A DNA stretch of 64,000 nucleotides from Erinaceus europaeus (GCF_950295315.1 NC_080171.1:90827016-90891015), one strand, 5' to 3'; positions 22,273 to 33,584 are shown, counted from the first letter of the stretch. Program-made: numbers and translations. Notes: a model not told the origin generated them from the letters alone.

Positions 22273-23205
22273 ATTTTATGAAAGGGTAAGCAAAAAAAAA
22301 AAAAAAAAAAAGATTCTGCCTCCTCCTCCTCAGCTTGGAGCTAGTATTAGGGGCAAGATTGAATTTACACCAATGGGCAAATATTTTCCTCTTAAGTGTC
22401 CATTTTCAGCAGACACAAATTGAGCTGAATTGCTTTTACATGATGGAGCTGGAAAGAAACATCTCTGTAAACTGATCCCTTAACTCTGACATCCTCTTGA
22501 AACAACTAGCTGCTCCCTGACAGTTCCTACCTCTCTAGGCATCAGCCATTGGCTGAGCCACTAGTACCACAGTTTTTCTTGACATGATCCACTTATTTCT
22601 CTGTACCCCTCATTTCTGACCCCTGTGTGGGGCTTGATTCCACCTCTATGTACTTTATTCACTCCAGATTCCTTCTCTCCCACTATCTAGTTCATTACGT
22701 TGTGAAGAAGTTTTCACTTATTCTGTGGCTTCCACATCTTCATTGCCTCTGCCCTAAGTCTGGCTCCTAGCATTTCAGATTCAAACTCTGTTTTCCATAT
22801 AGTCTCTCTACCATCTTTCCCGTCCAGTTCTCACACTGTTGACAACAAGGTCTCTCTGTCCAAAGATAAGATGACCCTCCTCATTATGGAGGGAGCGTGC
22901 TACATGTTCAGCCCCCAATGGAATAAGAAGTCTGTAGTCTCAATTTGTGTTATTGGAAAGGTCTTAATCTCTACAGGCACTGAGACAATTATGTATACCC
23001 CTTCTCTTCTGGGGTTGGGGAAAAGTGCAGGCAAACTTGAAGACTGGCATTCATGCAACACTTACTACATGCCCTCTGGTGGAAACAAAGCACAAAGCAC
23101 AGAGTCAGGCTGCTGGATCCAGTTCATAGGCTGGTTCTTACTATCACTTAGCCAGTCAGAAGACTGAATATATTTTGTTTATGTCTTCAGATACATTTCA
23201 TTTCT
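22273..23205. other. Unique sequence, no gene seen
   Basis: An A run lies at about 22291-22310. No exon or repeat is recognised in the remaining 0.9 kb. Confidence 0.5.
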
Positions 23206-23211
23206 CTTAGC

Positions 23212-23604
23212 TGCCAGACTAGTTTCATGGGTGGGAGACAGACAACCAGGGACTCATGGCTGAGTGGTATGCAGATCAGTCTTTATTCATGCGCAACGCA
23301 GCACAATCTAAGCCAAGCTATCTAAACTATCTATAATCATAATCCTGTCCTTATATATATACTCGCCAAGTAGGGTGGAAACAGGATGTGATGTAGAGAG
23401 GGTGGAGCGAAAAGTGGCTGGTGCAAATCAGGGTGTACTATGAGAGGGGGCGGAACAAAAAGACATCATGAACCAGTGGGGATTAAACCAATGCCCTGCA
23501 GGCAGGGTAGTGCTTAGTTAACAGTGGTTATGTAAATAGACTACAGTGTTAAGCAGGGAGGATTAAACCAATGAAACAGAAGGGATCTTAGAAGCATACC
23601 AACA
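23212..23604 (-). mobile_element. Solo LTR, ERVK-like, about 393 bp
   Basis: On the minus strand it begins TGTTGGTATGCTTC and ends AGTCTGGCA. The flanks are CTTAGC (23206-23211) and TTTAGC (23605-23610), a 6-bp target duplication with one mismatch. It shares long blocks with the LTR at 15.1 kb, for example CTCAGCCATGAGTCCCTGG and CAATGCCCTG with AGTTAACAGTG on the plus strand, so the two are the same subfamily. A TATATATAAGG box and CATGAATAAAGACTGATC are visible on the minus strand. No internal region is present. Confidence 0.87.
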
Positions 23605-23610
23605 TTTAGC

Positions 23611-23874
23611 CTCCTCTGTGCCCTGGGAAATGATATCTATGGCCCTGCTGGGATTGGGTTCAATGGTGCTGGAGGAGAGGTGAGTAGAGCAATCACCTCC
23701 AGTCCTATCCAGTTCCCCCTTCAGCTGGCCAGAACCACAGCTCCTCTAGTGAGTCTTCTAATAGGTCAGGGCTATTGTCTCTGGGTTCTGATAACTGCCC
23801 CTCCAACCCCTGCCACCTTGCTATTTATCCTGGGGTGACTCCTTGTCTACCTTTTGTGCCTGCCATTTATAAGT
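23611..23874. other. Unique sequence, no gene seen
   Basis: No repeat or exon is recognised. Confidence 0.4.
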
Positions 23875-24080
23875 AGTCTCTATCTCTCTTTCTCTCTCTC
23901 TTTCTCTCTGTCTCTCTTTCCTTCTCTCTTCTTGCTTTATAATGACACGCAGGCAAAGCGAGAAAACAGAGAAGATCACAGTAGAGAAGTATCCATCAAT
24001 GTACTGCAAGCTGAGCTTGAACCTGGATTGTGCATGTGGCAAAGCAGTGCACTATCCAAATGGGCTATTTGACTGTAAAG
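23875..24080 (-). repeat. Diverged SINE with polypyrimidine start
   Basis: A CT tract at 23879-23930 is followed by GAGCTTGAACCTGGATTGTG and AGCAGTGCACTATCC, which look like a B-box complement and head of a minus-strand SINE. Confidence 0.5.
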
Positions 24081-24559
24081 GCACCCTGTTTTCACTTTCC
24101 TTAAAGACTCTCATTTGTGTATGTTGTCTGTTACATGCTCCCTCAGGCTTCCAGAAAGGGGGGGAGTCAGGGAGATAGAGTCAGAAGACACAAAATAACA
24201 GTCAGATGATGGGTATTAGCTATCTAATGAAGAGCATTGTAATTATAGTCAGCATATTGTGTCACATATTTCAAAGTTGCTAAGAGACTAGATCTTAAAA
24301 TGTTATCACACACACAAAATAAAGGTTAATTATTAAAAGTTAAAAAAAAGTCAACAAATGCCACGATGATAATCATATTACGATGTAAAAATGCAGGAAA
24401 TCATCAGGCTTTATATCTTAAAGATACACAGTGATATATGTCAATTACTAAATAATTAATTAATCAAGAAGTAAAATGAGATCCAGGGTGAGCCATACCT
24501 CCTGAGCCTCAGCCTACCGATTTGCCTATGGAGGATGCTAGCAGCAGGGGTGATGGAAG
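24081..24559. other. Unique sequence, no gene seen
   Basis: AT-rich. No exon or repeat is recognised. Confidence 0.45.
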
Positions 24560-24780
24560 GCTGTTGTGAGAATTAAGTGAGGAAAAGCACTTAAACAGTG
24601 TCTGACTTCTAGTGAACACCCAATCAATGCTAGTTGTACTTCGTATTATTAAATGCCCAATGATGTGGCATCACCTCCATTTTACAAGCAAGGAAACTAA
24701 TTCCAGCAGAGTCCAGGTGAATTGCAAGGTCACTCAGCACTTAACAAAAGCCAGAATTCAAACCCTACCCTGTCTGACTC
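24560..24780 (+). repeat. MIR SINE
   Basis: GTTGTGAGAATTAAGTGAGG, CACTTAAACAGTGTCTGAC, CCTCCATTTTACAAGCAAGG and TTGCAAGGTCACTCAGCAC match the MIR layout. Confidence 0.72.
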
Positions 24781-25407
24781 AAGGCTGACTTTGATTCAGT
24801 GCAGTAAAAACAGAATAAGAGGCATTGAGACCCTCCCCTGAAATGTTGAAATGGGAGCTGACTTCTTGGAGCTTCCAACTCAGAGAAAGCAGACCTCTCT
24901 GGAAGAACCCACAATATGCCTGGAGCATTGTTCTGAGGATGCTGAGGTGGGGAAGGGGATCCTTGACCCCTACAGACCATCAGTGTAGCCCATGAAGCAT
25001 GAAATTTAATTACCATTATCTAAGCTTAAATAACTGTAAATGTTATTGTTGGTCACAGGAATTATCTCGCCCTTTGAAACCATCCAGCCATTTTCCTGAC
25101 TCCGTGCTTTCCACAGGAGGGGAAACAATGCTGTTAATGTCACAGGAGCCATTGCTATTTGCTTCCTGGTATTGTGCAGACTCTGACATTTTGGAGGACC
25201 CAATATGCAGCTTGCCGGTTTGCTAGCTGTTGGCACAGAAAGGCAGCTGGCTTAATGGACACAACCCAGAGAAGAGAAAGCACACTGACATCCATAATTC
25301 AATATTTGGTGACTGAGAGATATGGGGAAAATTGTTTAACCTCTCTGGTCTAACCTGCTACACATCATCATTCTCTGTTAGTGATTTTTGATAGAAAGCT
25401 TCAATGT
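24781..25407. other. Unique sequence, no gene seen
   Basis: A short MIR-like patch (TTGTTTAACCTCTCTGGTC) lies near 25333. No gene is recognised. Confidence 0.45.
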
Positions 25408-25575
25408 GGGTTGGGGAGATAGCACAATGGTTATGCAAACAGACTCCCATGCCGGAGGCTCCTAAGTCCAGATTCAATCCCCCACCACTACCATAAACCA
25501 GATCTGAGCAGTGCTCTGGTGTTTCTCTCTCTCTCTCTCTCTGAATTTCTCTCAAAAATAAATATTTTCTTTTTT
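25408..25575 (+). repeat. tRNA-derived SINE, C type
   Basis: GGTTGGGGAGATAGCACAATGG, TGCAAACAGACTCCCATGCC, ATTCAATCCCC (B box) and GAGCAGTGCTCTGGTG, then a CT run and an A-rich tail. This is a short family distinct from A and B; the same type occurs on the minus strand at 42.2 kb and as a split copy at 38.2-38.6 kb. Confidence 0.83.
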
Positions 25576-25715
25576 AAAAAAAGAAATCTTCAGTGCAATC
25601 ATATGGAACAAGGCTAGAAAGAGTGCTTAAATTCACTTGTGAGGGAGTACTGGGAAGAAAACCAGGCCATAGGACACATTTGGAGACAGTTTAGTCCAAT
25701 GACAGATGAACAGAC

Positions 25716-25925
25716 TTTATTTTAAAATATATTTTTATTTGTTGATTTTAGATAGAGACAGAGAGAATTTGAGAGGACAGGAGGAGGTGGGAAGGGAAAG
25801 ACAGATACTTATTGCTTCATCACTCTTGAAATTTTCTTCTTGAAGGTGAGGACCTGGGACTTGAACCCAAGTCCTTGTACATAGTAATATATGTACTTAG
25901 CCACGTGCACCATCACCCAGCCCCT
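25716..25925 (-). repeat. tRNA-derived SINE, B type
   Basis: TTTAGATAGAGACAGAGAG, TTGCTTCATCACTCTTGAAAT, GGGACTTGAACCCAAGTCC and GCACCATCACCCAGCCCC. Confidence 0.8.
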
Positions 25926-26104
25926 GCACGGGTTTTAGAACTAGACATATCTGGGTGGAGACCCAGTAGGAACAGTTGTTATGCACTCAGCAAGTTTCTT
26001 CTCTTGTCTTAGCTTTCTTTCTGTTTTTGTTCATAAAACAAGAATAATGATACTACCTATGTAGGAGTGTTGAGGAGATAGTAAGTAGAAGATATGGGTA
26101 TAGG

Positions 26105-26382
26105 GGGAGTCGGGCATTAGCGCAGCAGATTAAGCACACCTGGTGCCAAGCGCAAGGACAGGCATAAGGATCCCAGTTTGAGCTCCTGGCTCCCCACCTG
26201 CAAAGGAGTCGCTTCACAGGTGGTGAAGCAGATCTGCAGGTGTCTATCTTTCTCTCCCACCTCTGTCTTCCGCTCCTCTCTCCAGTTCTCTCTGTCCTAT
26301 CCAACAACAATGACATCAATAATAACTACAATAATAAAACAACAAGGCCAACAAAGGGGAATAAATAAATATTTAAAAAAGA
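26105..26382 (+). repeat. tRNA-derived SINE, A type, full length with 18-bp target duplication
   Basis: It begins GGGAGTCGGGCATTAGCGC and ends in a CAACAAGGCCAACAAAGG and AT-rich tail. AGAAGATATGGGTATAGG at 26087-26104 recurs as AGAAGATATGGATATAGG at 26383-26400, an 18-bp duplication with one mismatch. Confidence 0.94.
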
Positions 26383-26404
26383 AGAAGATATGGATATAGG
26401 AAGA

Positions 26405-26700
26405 TGAACACCACGCAGTGACACACCCAGTTGAGCATCTGTATTGCCATCTCCAGAACTCCAGTTCAAGGCCTGTCTCCCCACCTGCAGAGAGAAAATG
26501 TTATGAGCAGTGAAATTGTGTTATAGATAGCTCTCTTTCTCTCTACCTCCCTACCTCCCCTTTCCCTCTCAATTTCTATCTGTCCTACCAAATAAAAAGT
26601 TAGGGGTAAAAAGGAAAATTGACTTCTGGGAGTGATGGATTCACTTTTTAGGCACCAAGTCCAATGATAACACTAGTTGCAATTTAAAAAATAAGATAGG
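26405..26700 (+). repeat. SINE, B type, with 3' extension
   Basis: CAGTTCAAGGCC (B box), CCCCACCTGCAGAGAG, a CT-rich body, CCTACCAAATAAAAAGTTAG and an extension ending CCAATGATAACACTAGTTGC. Confidence 0.75.
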
Positions 26701-26712
26701 AAGATATTAGAT

Positions 26713-26765
26713 GATGATAATGATAGATAGATGGATAGATAGATGACAGATAGGTAGATACAGAT
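26713..26765 (+). repeat. (GATA)n-like microsatellite
   Basis: Imperfect GATA/GATG units. Confidence 0.85.
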
Positions 26766-27060
26766 AACTTTATACAAAATACTGGGGGAAAAACGTACAT
26801 ACTCAGTAACAGGAAGAATGACCATGCACTACCACTTTGCTATTAATAGTTATAAGCTTCTCAAGCAGAAATAAGCAGACAAGTGGTTTGATGTCCAGTG
26901 ATGCCTGTACTCTACATGAAGGGAAACCCCTTTACAAAAAGCTCCACAGCTGTTTGGGAGCCAGAACTATAGGGTCTCCATCCCTTCCTGCATAAAGAAG
27001 TCTCAACTTTTTTTTTTCTGTTTTATGTATTGGGGTTCCAAATAGTGCTTCTTGTTATTT

Positions 27061-27217
27061 ATGAATTTTTCCACCAATGTAGAAATAAAATGTCTTCTCC
27101 TTAGCACTGAAGGGGGAGAAAGAGAGAGAGAGACAGAGAGAGAGACAGAGAGAGATATATATGAATTTTTCCACCAATGTAGAAATAGAATGTCTTCTCC
27201 TTAGCACTGAGGGGGGA

Positions 27218-27249
<32 letters not shown>

Positions 27250-27260
27250 TCAAGGGAATG
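27061..27260 (+). repeat. Tandem duplication of a 100-bp unit
   Basis: ATGAATTTTTCCACCAATG starts at 27061 and again at 27161, exactly 100 bases later. Each copy runs through TTAGCACTGA into a GA-rich tract. The two copies differ by a few bases, so the duplication is recent or is being homogenised. Confidence 0.93.
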
Positions 27261-27360
27261 AGGAAGGAAGAAGGGTAGGAAGTAGGGAAGGAAGAGAGGG
27301 ATGGAGAAAAGAAGGAAGGATAAAAGGAAAGAAGGAAGGAAGGGAAATAACGACGAAGGA
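27261..27360 (+). repeat. Purine-rich (GGAA)n tract
   Basis: Almost pure A/G with GGAAGGAA and AGAAGGAAGG units directly following the tandem duplication. Confidence 0.85.
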
Positions 27361-29117
27361 AAAGTTAAAAATCATTTATCTAACCAATTTTACAAATAAA
27401 AACTTATAGAGCCAAACTTTGAACTGGACTGGACCTTAGAAAAAGTTAGTATAGCTGACATTTGAGCACAGTTACCCTAGCATCCAGCCTAACTTAAAGC
27501 CAACTTCCTTCTTTCCACAAGAAATTTCAAGAATATGAGGAGAGGTGAAAATCCAGGCTTCTTGTACAAGCACTAATAGAAGGGTTACTTTAGAACTGAA
27601 ATGCTGAAGTGGAGACCACCAACAGTTGCTGAGTTCCAGGAAAACACAAGTCAAAATGGTAGCATCCAATCTATAGGAAGGTCCAGAAAGTATATAAGGA
27701 ATGACACCGGGAACATGTGTTCAGATCTCAGGTGGCAAGAGTAAATCCCCAGCTGTATAGATGGAGCCCATGCCCACTGGCAGGCCTTCCTCTAGGCCAT
27801 TTTATGGCCATCACAAATCGACCTGGAGCCATCTGCTTCTTGACACTACTAAGTCCCCTCAGGTTTTTGGACTGCCTCAGGGGCAAGATTCTGCTCAGAC
27901 CAGAGGCACTTGCAATGTTTATGGCACATCTGCCATTTACTTTAAGATCAATTTTATACCCTGTGGGGAGATTCCTCTTCCTCTCAAGAGTTCTGGGACC
28001 CCTTTCATTCATCCTTTTCTTTAATCAACAGCCTTATTCAATGCATACCAGAAGCTGTGTCGGGTGCCAATGAGACACTGACACGCTACGACTATCAGCC
28101 TGAGAAACTTTTCCACACAGTAGATGATGTTGATGAAGGGGAGGTGGGTTCTCTCCTTGACACCAGCATGGTCCCAAGGGCAAATTGTGTAAGGTCACAA
28201 GGCATATCTATTAGGGTGGAAGCTCTTCCAGCATATTCAGCTCAATAAAAAAGGTCAGTCACTGCTCTTTCTGTTAACTATGTTGTAAAGAAGGCTACAG
28301 TTTATCATGATAAACACAATTTTGCCATTCATATCTTTAACATGTGGCATGCATATCAGAAACAGGAGGATTTAGCCATAGGTCTTCAGACACAGAACCC
28401 ATTTTCTGCTTTTCGCAGACTGGAAATGAATAATCTCTAATGCCTAGCCATCTGCCTTCCAGCTATCCAACTCCACAGTTCTGCATACACTCCTTGATTA
28501 CAGCAGATCAAAGACCTTGATGAGCCCCTGTGTCTGTATCCAAAATTGGGCAAGTCAGACTCTGAGTTCATTTGATCCTAATGGTCTAAATAACACAAAG
28601 GAACAATGAGCAGCAGTTGGGGGATCCTGGACAAAAAAATCCATTGATGCTCCTGCCCTGTCTCTTTCCTCTTACAGGAATTCCTGACTTGCCCTGCAAA
28701 CCTCCCCATTCACTCTGTCCACCCCCATCAACTTAGACCTTACCATATGCTGCTTTGCTTATGCTGAAGCCAATACTGAGGTAACAATTATGGTGTTCTC
28801 TGTTTGTGTAACATATTTATACACACAGTGCATCCATCTTTTGGGGATAATTCATCAACAGGTGAGGGTACACAGTCAAGTCAGTGTGCCTCCATGGAGT
28901 CCACAATAGCCAAGTCAGTCTGAATGTATCCTTGGTGTTTATACAGAATCAGAGGTCCATCCTCTCAATGTTTCTTTCTGCTGGGAGTGAAAGTTTTCTA
29001 TCTAGAGAGAGAATTTTTAAAAATGCAGAGAGAAGGGAGAGAGTTAGAGAGTTACATGGATGAAGTAGAGGGAAGGGAAGTAGAAAATAAGGAAGAGGAA
29101 CCCAGCTGTGTCTTCCT
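27361..29117. other. Unique sequence with unassigned overlapping frames
   Basis: Open frames of 118 codons (27717-28073), 87 codons (27761-28024), 63 codons (28057-28248) and an antisense 94 codons (27728-28012) overlap. I recognise no domain, and the overlap on both strands suggests low stop density more than coding. No splice pattern is evident. A fossil of a processed gene cannot be excluded. Confidence 0.4.
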
Positions 29118-29520
29118 TGGTAGAATGCACAAATGATCATGCTCAAGGACTTAATTTCAACTTCCTGGTCACAATCTATATGGGAGGGGGGGGTTCACTA
29201 GTGGTATGGTAGTACTGCAGATCTCTCTCTCTCTCTCTCCCTCTCCCTCCCCCCCATCGCTTCCCATTTCTTAATATCTTCCTGTAAAAACCAGAGACTA
29301 GCTGGTAGCTTTGTTCCTCCACCAGCACAAGGACAATTCAACTTCTCCCCAACACCTTGTCCTTCTCCAGAGAAAGTGCCTGTAGAAACACTGAATGATG
29401 AGAATACACTTGACCTTAATGGAGTTACTCTGAGAGAAAAAAAAGTGGGCTACTGGGAATGGTAGAGTTGTAAAGGCATTGAACCTCACTGATAACCCTA
29501 GTGGCAAAAAGTTAAAAAAA
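29118..29520 (+). repeat. SINE, B type, split by a 150-bp repeat
   Basis: The left part (GATCATGCTCAAGGAC, CT run at 29222-29240, TATCTTCCTGTAAAA) ends near 29290. The right part (AAGTGGGCTACTGGGAATGG ... CTAGTGGCAAAAAG) resumes near 29439 and matches the 3' extension of the B copy at 26.4 kb. The inserted block has a second copy at 30.8 kb. Confidence 0.65.
29291..29438 (+). repeat. Unassigned interspersed repeat, copy 1
   Basis: ACCAGAGACTAGCTGGTAG, CCTTGTCCTTCTCCAGA, GAAACACTGAATGA and TTGACCTTAATGGAGTTAC recur in the same order and orientation at 30832-30980. I do not recognise the family. Confidence 0.75.
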
Positions 29521-29639
29521 TGATAATAATAAATTAAAGAAAGCAGAAAGAAGGGAAAGAAAGAAGGTCTGAAGGCAGGCTACTCTCATGATCAGGCACT
29601 CTGTCCAAACTCTATATTTTAAGCATATCATCTGCTCAT

Positions 29640-29920
29640 TTTACTGTTTATTAAACAAATGTTTATGTGAACTTACTATGTAACAGACACTATCAAAGGC
29701 ACTACAAATATAAGGGTGAATAAAAGATCCCTGCTCTCAGAATTAGGGAAATCAGTAATATCATTTAATTCTCACAACAAATATATGAAGGTTTGATATC
29801 CCCACTTTACATAGCTAGTAAAACTGAGGTTCAGACAGGTGTAGGGATTTTCCTGAGACAGTCAGTTGATTGAGTTGTACTTCAACACTGTCTGACCTCT
29901 AGCTCCATATTCTACTGGAC
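29640..29920 (+). repeat. L2 fragment followed by MIR-like segment
   Basis: TGTGAACTTACTATGTAACAG, CACTACAAATATAAGGGTG and AAGATCCCTGCTCTCAG fit L2. From about 29760, ATTTAATTCTCACAACAAAT, TATCCCCACTTTACATAGC and ACTGAGGTTCAGACAGG fit MIR. Confidence 0.65.
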
Positions 29921-30499
29921 CCCTCTGAAAACTGTGTTCAATAAGGAGGACAGAAGAGGCATCTATAGACTCAGAGCACACAGAGATAACTCAAAATACC
30001 TCACCTGCTAGTTCATTGAACCAGTGAGAAAGTGAGAACCAGAAAGGTCATAGGACTTCAGGACAGCTATAAAGTCCAGTGGAGTCAAAAGTCAAGGTTA
30101 TACTAGGGCTTCCTGCATATCTGATGCTTGCTCTTAACACTACATCCTTTTATTTTACTTTATTCTTTATGTATACTGCACAGTAATATTTTTGGGGACT
30201 ACAAAGTCACATGCTTTTCCTTCTTTTCAATTTATGATGTGCTGGAGTTCCCTAGCTGTTGAATCAGCATGTTGCCAAAATTGAGGGGAAGGAGGTACAA
30301 TCCCTCAACTTAAACTATTACTTTACACTTTCCAAATTAAATGGTACTCTTCATATTTTCTTTAAAAATAAATAAGAATTCCTAAATTCATTAAACCTGG
30401 CCAATCTTAGCATCAAATTATATTCTGTACTATAAGTAGAAAAGCTTGGCATAAGACATGTAATTCAAATTGCCACATGGCAGGAAGAGGAAGGGGAAT
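29921..30499. other. Unique sequence, no gene seen
   Basis: No exon or clear repeat is recognised. Confidence 0.4.
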
Positions 30500-31155
30500 T
30501 GTTATAATGATATATAAGACAATGAAAGGAAAATCACAACATCATGACACTCAAGTACCCCAACCAAAAACAATAAAACATCGACCCAAACCGCAAATAT
30601 AGTGACAGAGAATCTGAGGTCATCCTGCTGCTGTTTGACATGCTCACTAAGTGCCCCATGATACAAGGAAGCAGGAACCCAGTCAGCATGTGGAACCCTC
30701 TATTTCAGAGACTCAAAATAGCACCCAGCACCAACTGAGGCCTTTTTGAGACATGTCACACCACTGGAGACTGAGCAATTATTAAAGTAAAATGCACAGA
30801 AAGAGGTAGAGCTAAACCTCTGACCTAGCAAAACCAGAGGCTAGCTGGTAGGTTTGCCTTTCTACTGACACAAAGAAAATCAAACTTCTCCCCCACACCC
30901 TGTCCTTCTCCAGAACGTGCCAGAAGAAACACTGAATGACAGAGACTACCCTTGACCTTAGTGGAGTTACTTTGAGTAAAACTGTTTAACATAGTGGTTA
31001 TTGGAAGGAATCAATGAGAAAACATATTGAAGGGTCTCTCTGGCATATTGGCACAGGGACTTTGGTGGTGGATTATACAGAGAGGTGAATTAATACTTGC
31101 ATAATATGTTTATATTGTACACCAATGTTGAAACAACACAAAAGAAATAAAAAAT
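30500..31155 (+). repeat. Possible retroelement 3' region, family unassigned, containing repeat copy 2
   Basis: The block ends GGCACAGGGACTTTGGTGG, TTGCATAATATGTTTATATTG and ACACAAAAGAAATAAAAAATGC, which has the look of a LINE or retropseudogene tail. It contains the second copy of the 150-bp repeat at 30832-30980. No reading frame is preserved and I cannot name the family. Confidence 0.45.
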
Positions 31156-31175
31156 GCTTAAAGCTGGAAGAGGCC

Positions 31176-31343
31176 ATATATTTATTAAAATATATATTTT
31201 AGTTATTTAATAATGAGAGAGAAAAAAAGAAGAGAGAGAATTAGAGTATTACTCTGGCTTGTGTGATGCCAGGAATGAACTCAGGACCTTATGCTTGAGC
31301 ATCTAATGCTGTATCTATTAAGCCACCTTCCAGGCTACCATGT
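31176..31343 (-). repeat. tRNA-derived SINE, D type
   Basis: On the plus strand: a TTTATTAAAATATATATTTTAG tail complement, then ATTACTCTGGCTTGTGTGATG, GAATGAACTCAGGACC, ATGCTTGAGCATCTAATGC and TATCTATTAAGCCACC. This is the complement of the D head seen at 36.9 kb. Confidence 0.72.
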
Positions 31344-31439
31344 CATTTTCTTTTCCAAGACTTGTTTTTGCCCATTCCACCCCCCACATTCTCAATCAGC
31401 TTCTTTGAGTCAAACTGGAATGAAGGGGTAACTTTGGGG

Positions 31440-31625
31440 GTCCAATAGGATAGCTCACCTGGATAGTGCACTTGTTTGTCATGTTTATGACTAAGGCTCA
31501 AGTCTGGCCTTCATTCCTCTGGGGGAAGGTCTGATGCCATGATATCTCTACCTCTGTGTCTCTCTTTCTATATGACAGTGTCAGCTCAAGGAGAGAAGAA
31601 CAAAAAAGCAGCCACTTTAGGAATT
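31440..31625 (+). repeat. tRNA-derived SINE, E type
   Basis: AATAGGATAGCTCACCTGG, ATAGTGCACTTGTTTGTC, AGGCTCAAGTCTGG (B box), GGGGGAAGGTCTGATGCC and a CT-rich body. Confidence 0.7.
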
Positions 31626-31843
31626 AAAAAGAAAGTCTCTGGATTGGATTGCCCTAGAGTACTTCCTTCTATTCCCTGAGGAACCTCTGAGAAAAGGGTG
31701 GCCAAGTTGGATTAAAATAAAGATCTAAGAGCTCTTGTCTTTTAGTGCCTAGATTCCATCTGCCTCTCACTGTCTTAGTTTGCTTTGGCTCTATTTACTT
31801 GAAAAAAGTCAGAGCTCAAGATACATGAGAACCTTAGTCAGTA

Positions 31844-31845
<2 letters not shown>

Positions 31846-31885
<40 letters not shown>

Positions 31886-31900
31886 CACACACCACACACA
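31846..31900 (+). repeat. (CA)n microsatellite
   Basis: A pure CA run to about 31882 is followed by interrupted CACACC units. Confidence 0.95.
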
Positions 31901-31904
31901 CATC

Positions 31905-32500
31905 ACCCCATCTGTGAATCTAAAACCCAGAATCCACAAGGAGGAGGGCCCTGCCCAGGTGATAGGGGCCAGACACAGACATCTGGATGCGTCCCAGCAC
32001 CCTGGCTGCCAGCCTAACCCTCTGTCCACCATAGCAGATAGTACTGCATGTGTCTGTCTCTGGTTTTCTCACGTTAGCACTTAGCTTTTATTTATCTCCT
32101 TTGTTTGGGGGGCGGGGCAGATTTGCTTTCTAACTAAGTGATTGCAAAGCATCCTTCCAAGCAGAACAGTCTGTGAGTCTGTGACTCATTCTCCTTCTTT
32201 TGCCTGTCCTTGAATTACTGTGTTTAAAGGGATCAAACACTTTGCTTTGATTGCTTAAGCATCTGACTAGCAGGAACAGAATAAAACCTGAAGGGTGGAG
32301 TGAGTGTCAATTTGATTAAATTGTTGTCAAAGCCCTGCCTGGTGCCCTTTCTGACAGTGCCTGTGAGTGATGTTCCTGTCCAATGAACTGCCACACCAAC
32401 CCCCTCAGTTGCCCTGATGTTCTTGGCTAGGTGACCATGCCTCTGGGTGGGGGAGGGGGAAAAGGTTGCTTTATTTCTTAGTCCAACTTCAACATTCCAA
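31905..32500. other. Unique sequence, no gene seen
   Basis: No exon or repeat is recognised. A short G-rich patch (GGGGGGCGGGGC) lies at about 32107-32118. Confidence 0.45.
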
Positions 32501-32502
32501 AA

Positions 32503-32890
32503 GAATGTTAACTCTCTTTTCAGTCACCAGGTTCCAAGTGTCATCAGGATGCTGGCCAGACTTCCCTGGATTGAAGACCCCACCAATATGTCCTGGAGCT
32601 CAGCTTCCCCAGAGACCCATCCTACTAGGGAAAGAGAGAGGCAGACTGGGAGTATGGACCGACCAGTCAACGCCCGTGTTCAGCGGGGAAGCAATTACAG
32701 AAGCCAGACCTTCTACCTTCTGCAACCCACAATGACCCTGGGTCCATGCTCCCAGAGGGCTAGAGAATGGGAAAGCTACCATGGGAGGGGGTGGGTTATG
32801 GGGATTGGGTGGTGGGAATTGTGTGGAGTTGTACCCCTCCTACCCTATGGTTTTGTTAATTAATCCTTTCTTAAAGAAAAAAAAAGAAAA
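32503..32890 (+). mobile_element. 5'-truncated L1 3' end
   Basis: From ATGTTAACTCTCTTTTCAG to TAATCCTTTCTTAAAG it matches the last 380 bp of the full-length L1 at 58677-59056. An A-rich tail follows. The 138-codon frame at 32447-32863 lies inside it and is untranslated-region sequence, not a gene. Confidence 0.93.
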
Positions 32891-33584
32891 AAAAGAGAAT
32901 ATCCAAAGTAATCACAAAAAAAAAAGAATAATCAAATTTCTTGATTTAAGATCTAGAATTTAGATTTTAGACTTCAATATCATGCAACCAAGGCTATAGA
33001 CATTCTGAGGGAGACTCCTGTGCTACATTAAGCCAGACAATTTCTCTGAGCCACTATAACCATAGTAGTGGTGTGGCATAAAAACCAAGGTTGAAGGCTG
33101 GATTCACATGAACATTTAGATAACTATGAAATCTGGCTCTTCTATTCATACTGAACAGACCACAGAAGAGTTTTATGGACTAGCCTTGTTGGAGTTGTAT
33201 GTACTTGAGAATTATGCACTCTCTTTTTCATTAAATTATAATTAAGAATTTAGCAATTCACAGCAGTTTCTTAGTTTTCTAAATAAACAAATCTTTCACT
33301 GAGTTAGCCAGGAAGAGGCACTTTAGTGTGGGTTTGATAACTCTAGGCAGGAACTCAGAGAAAGACAGATGCTCACCATATCACTTTACTCAGTGACTTG
33401 GGGGTGGGTAGTGACTCTCACAGCCTTTCTAGCCAGAAAACAAAGACACTACTATAGATTAATTGACCTCACAAGGCTTGGAGAGATGGAATGTTATTTT
33501 AAAGCAGTCGATAGATAAATGAACATATACTCTGAATATCTTCAATGTGTAAAAAACTTAGGAGAGTAAGGAAAATCACTAAGA
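32891..33584. other. Unique sequence, no gene seen
   Basis: No exon or repeat is recognised beyond A-rich runs to about 32925. Confidence 0.45.

Noticed and set aside
27061..27260. Repeats as a CRISPR array
   Set aside because: There are only two long units with no spacers, in a mammalian genome.
32447..32863. 138-codon frame repeated at 44.1, 45.0 and 58.6 kb as a possible conserved protein
   Set aside because: All copies are the L1 3' UTR. The similarity is at the DNA level because they are copies of one transposon, and the position is downstream of ORF2.
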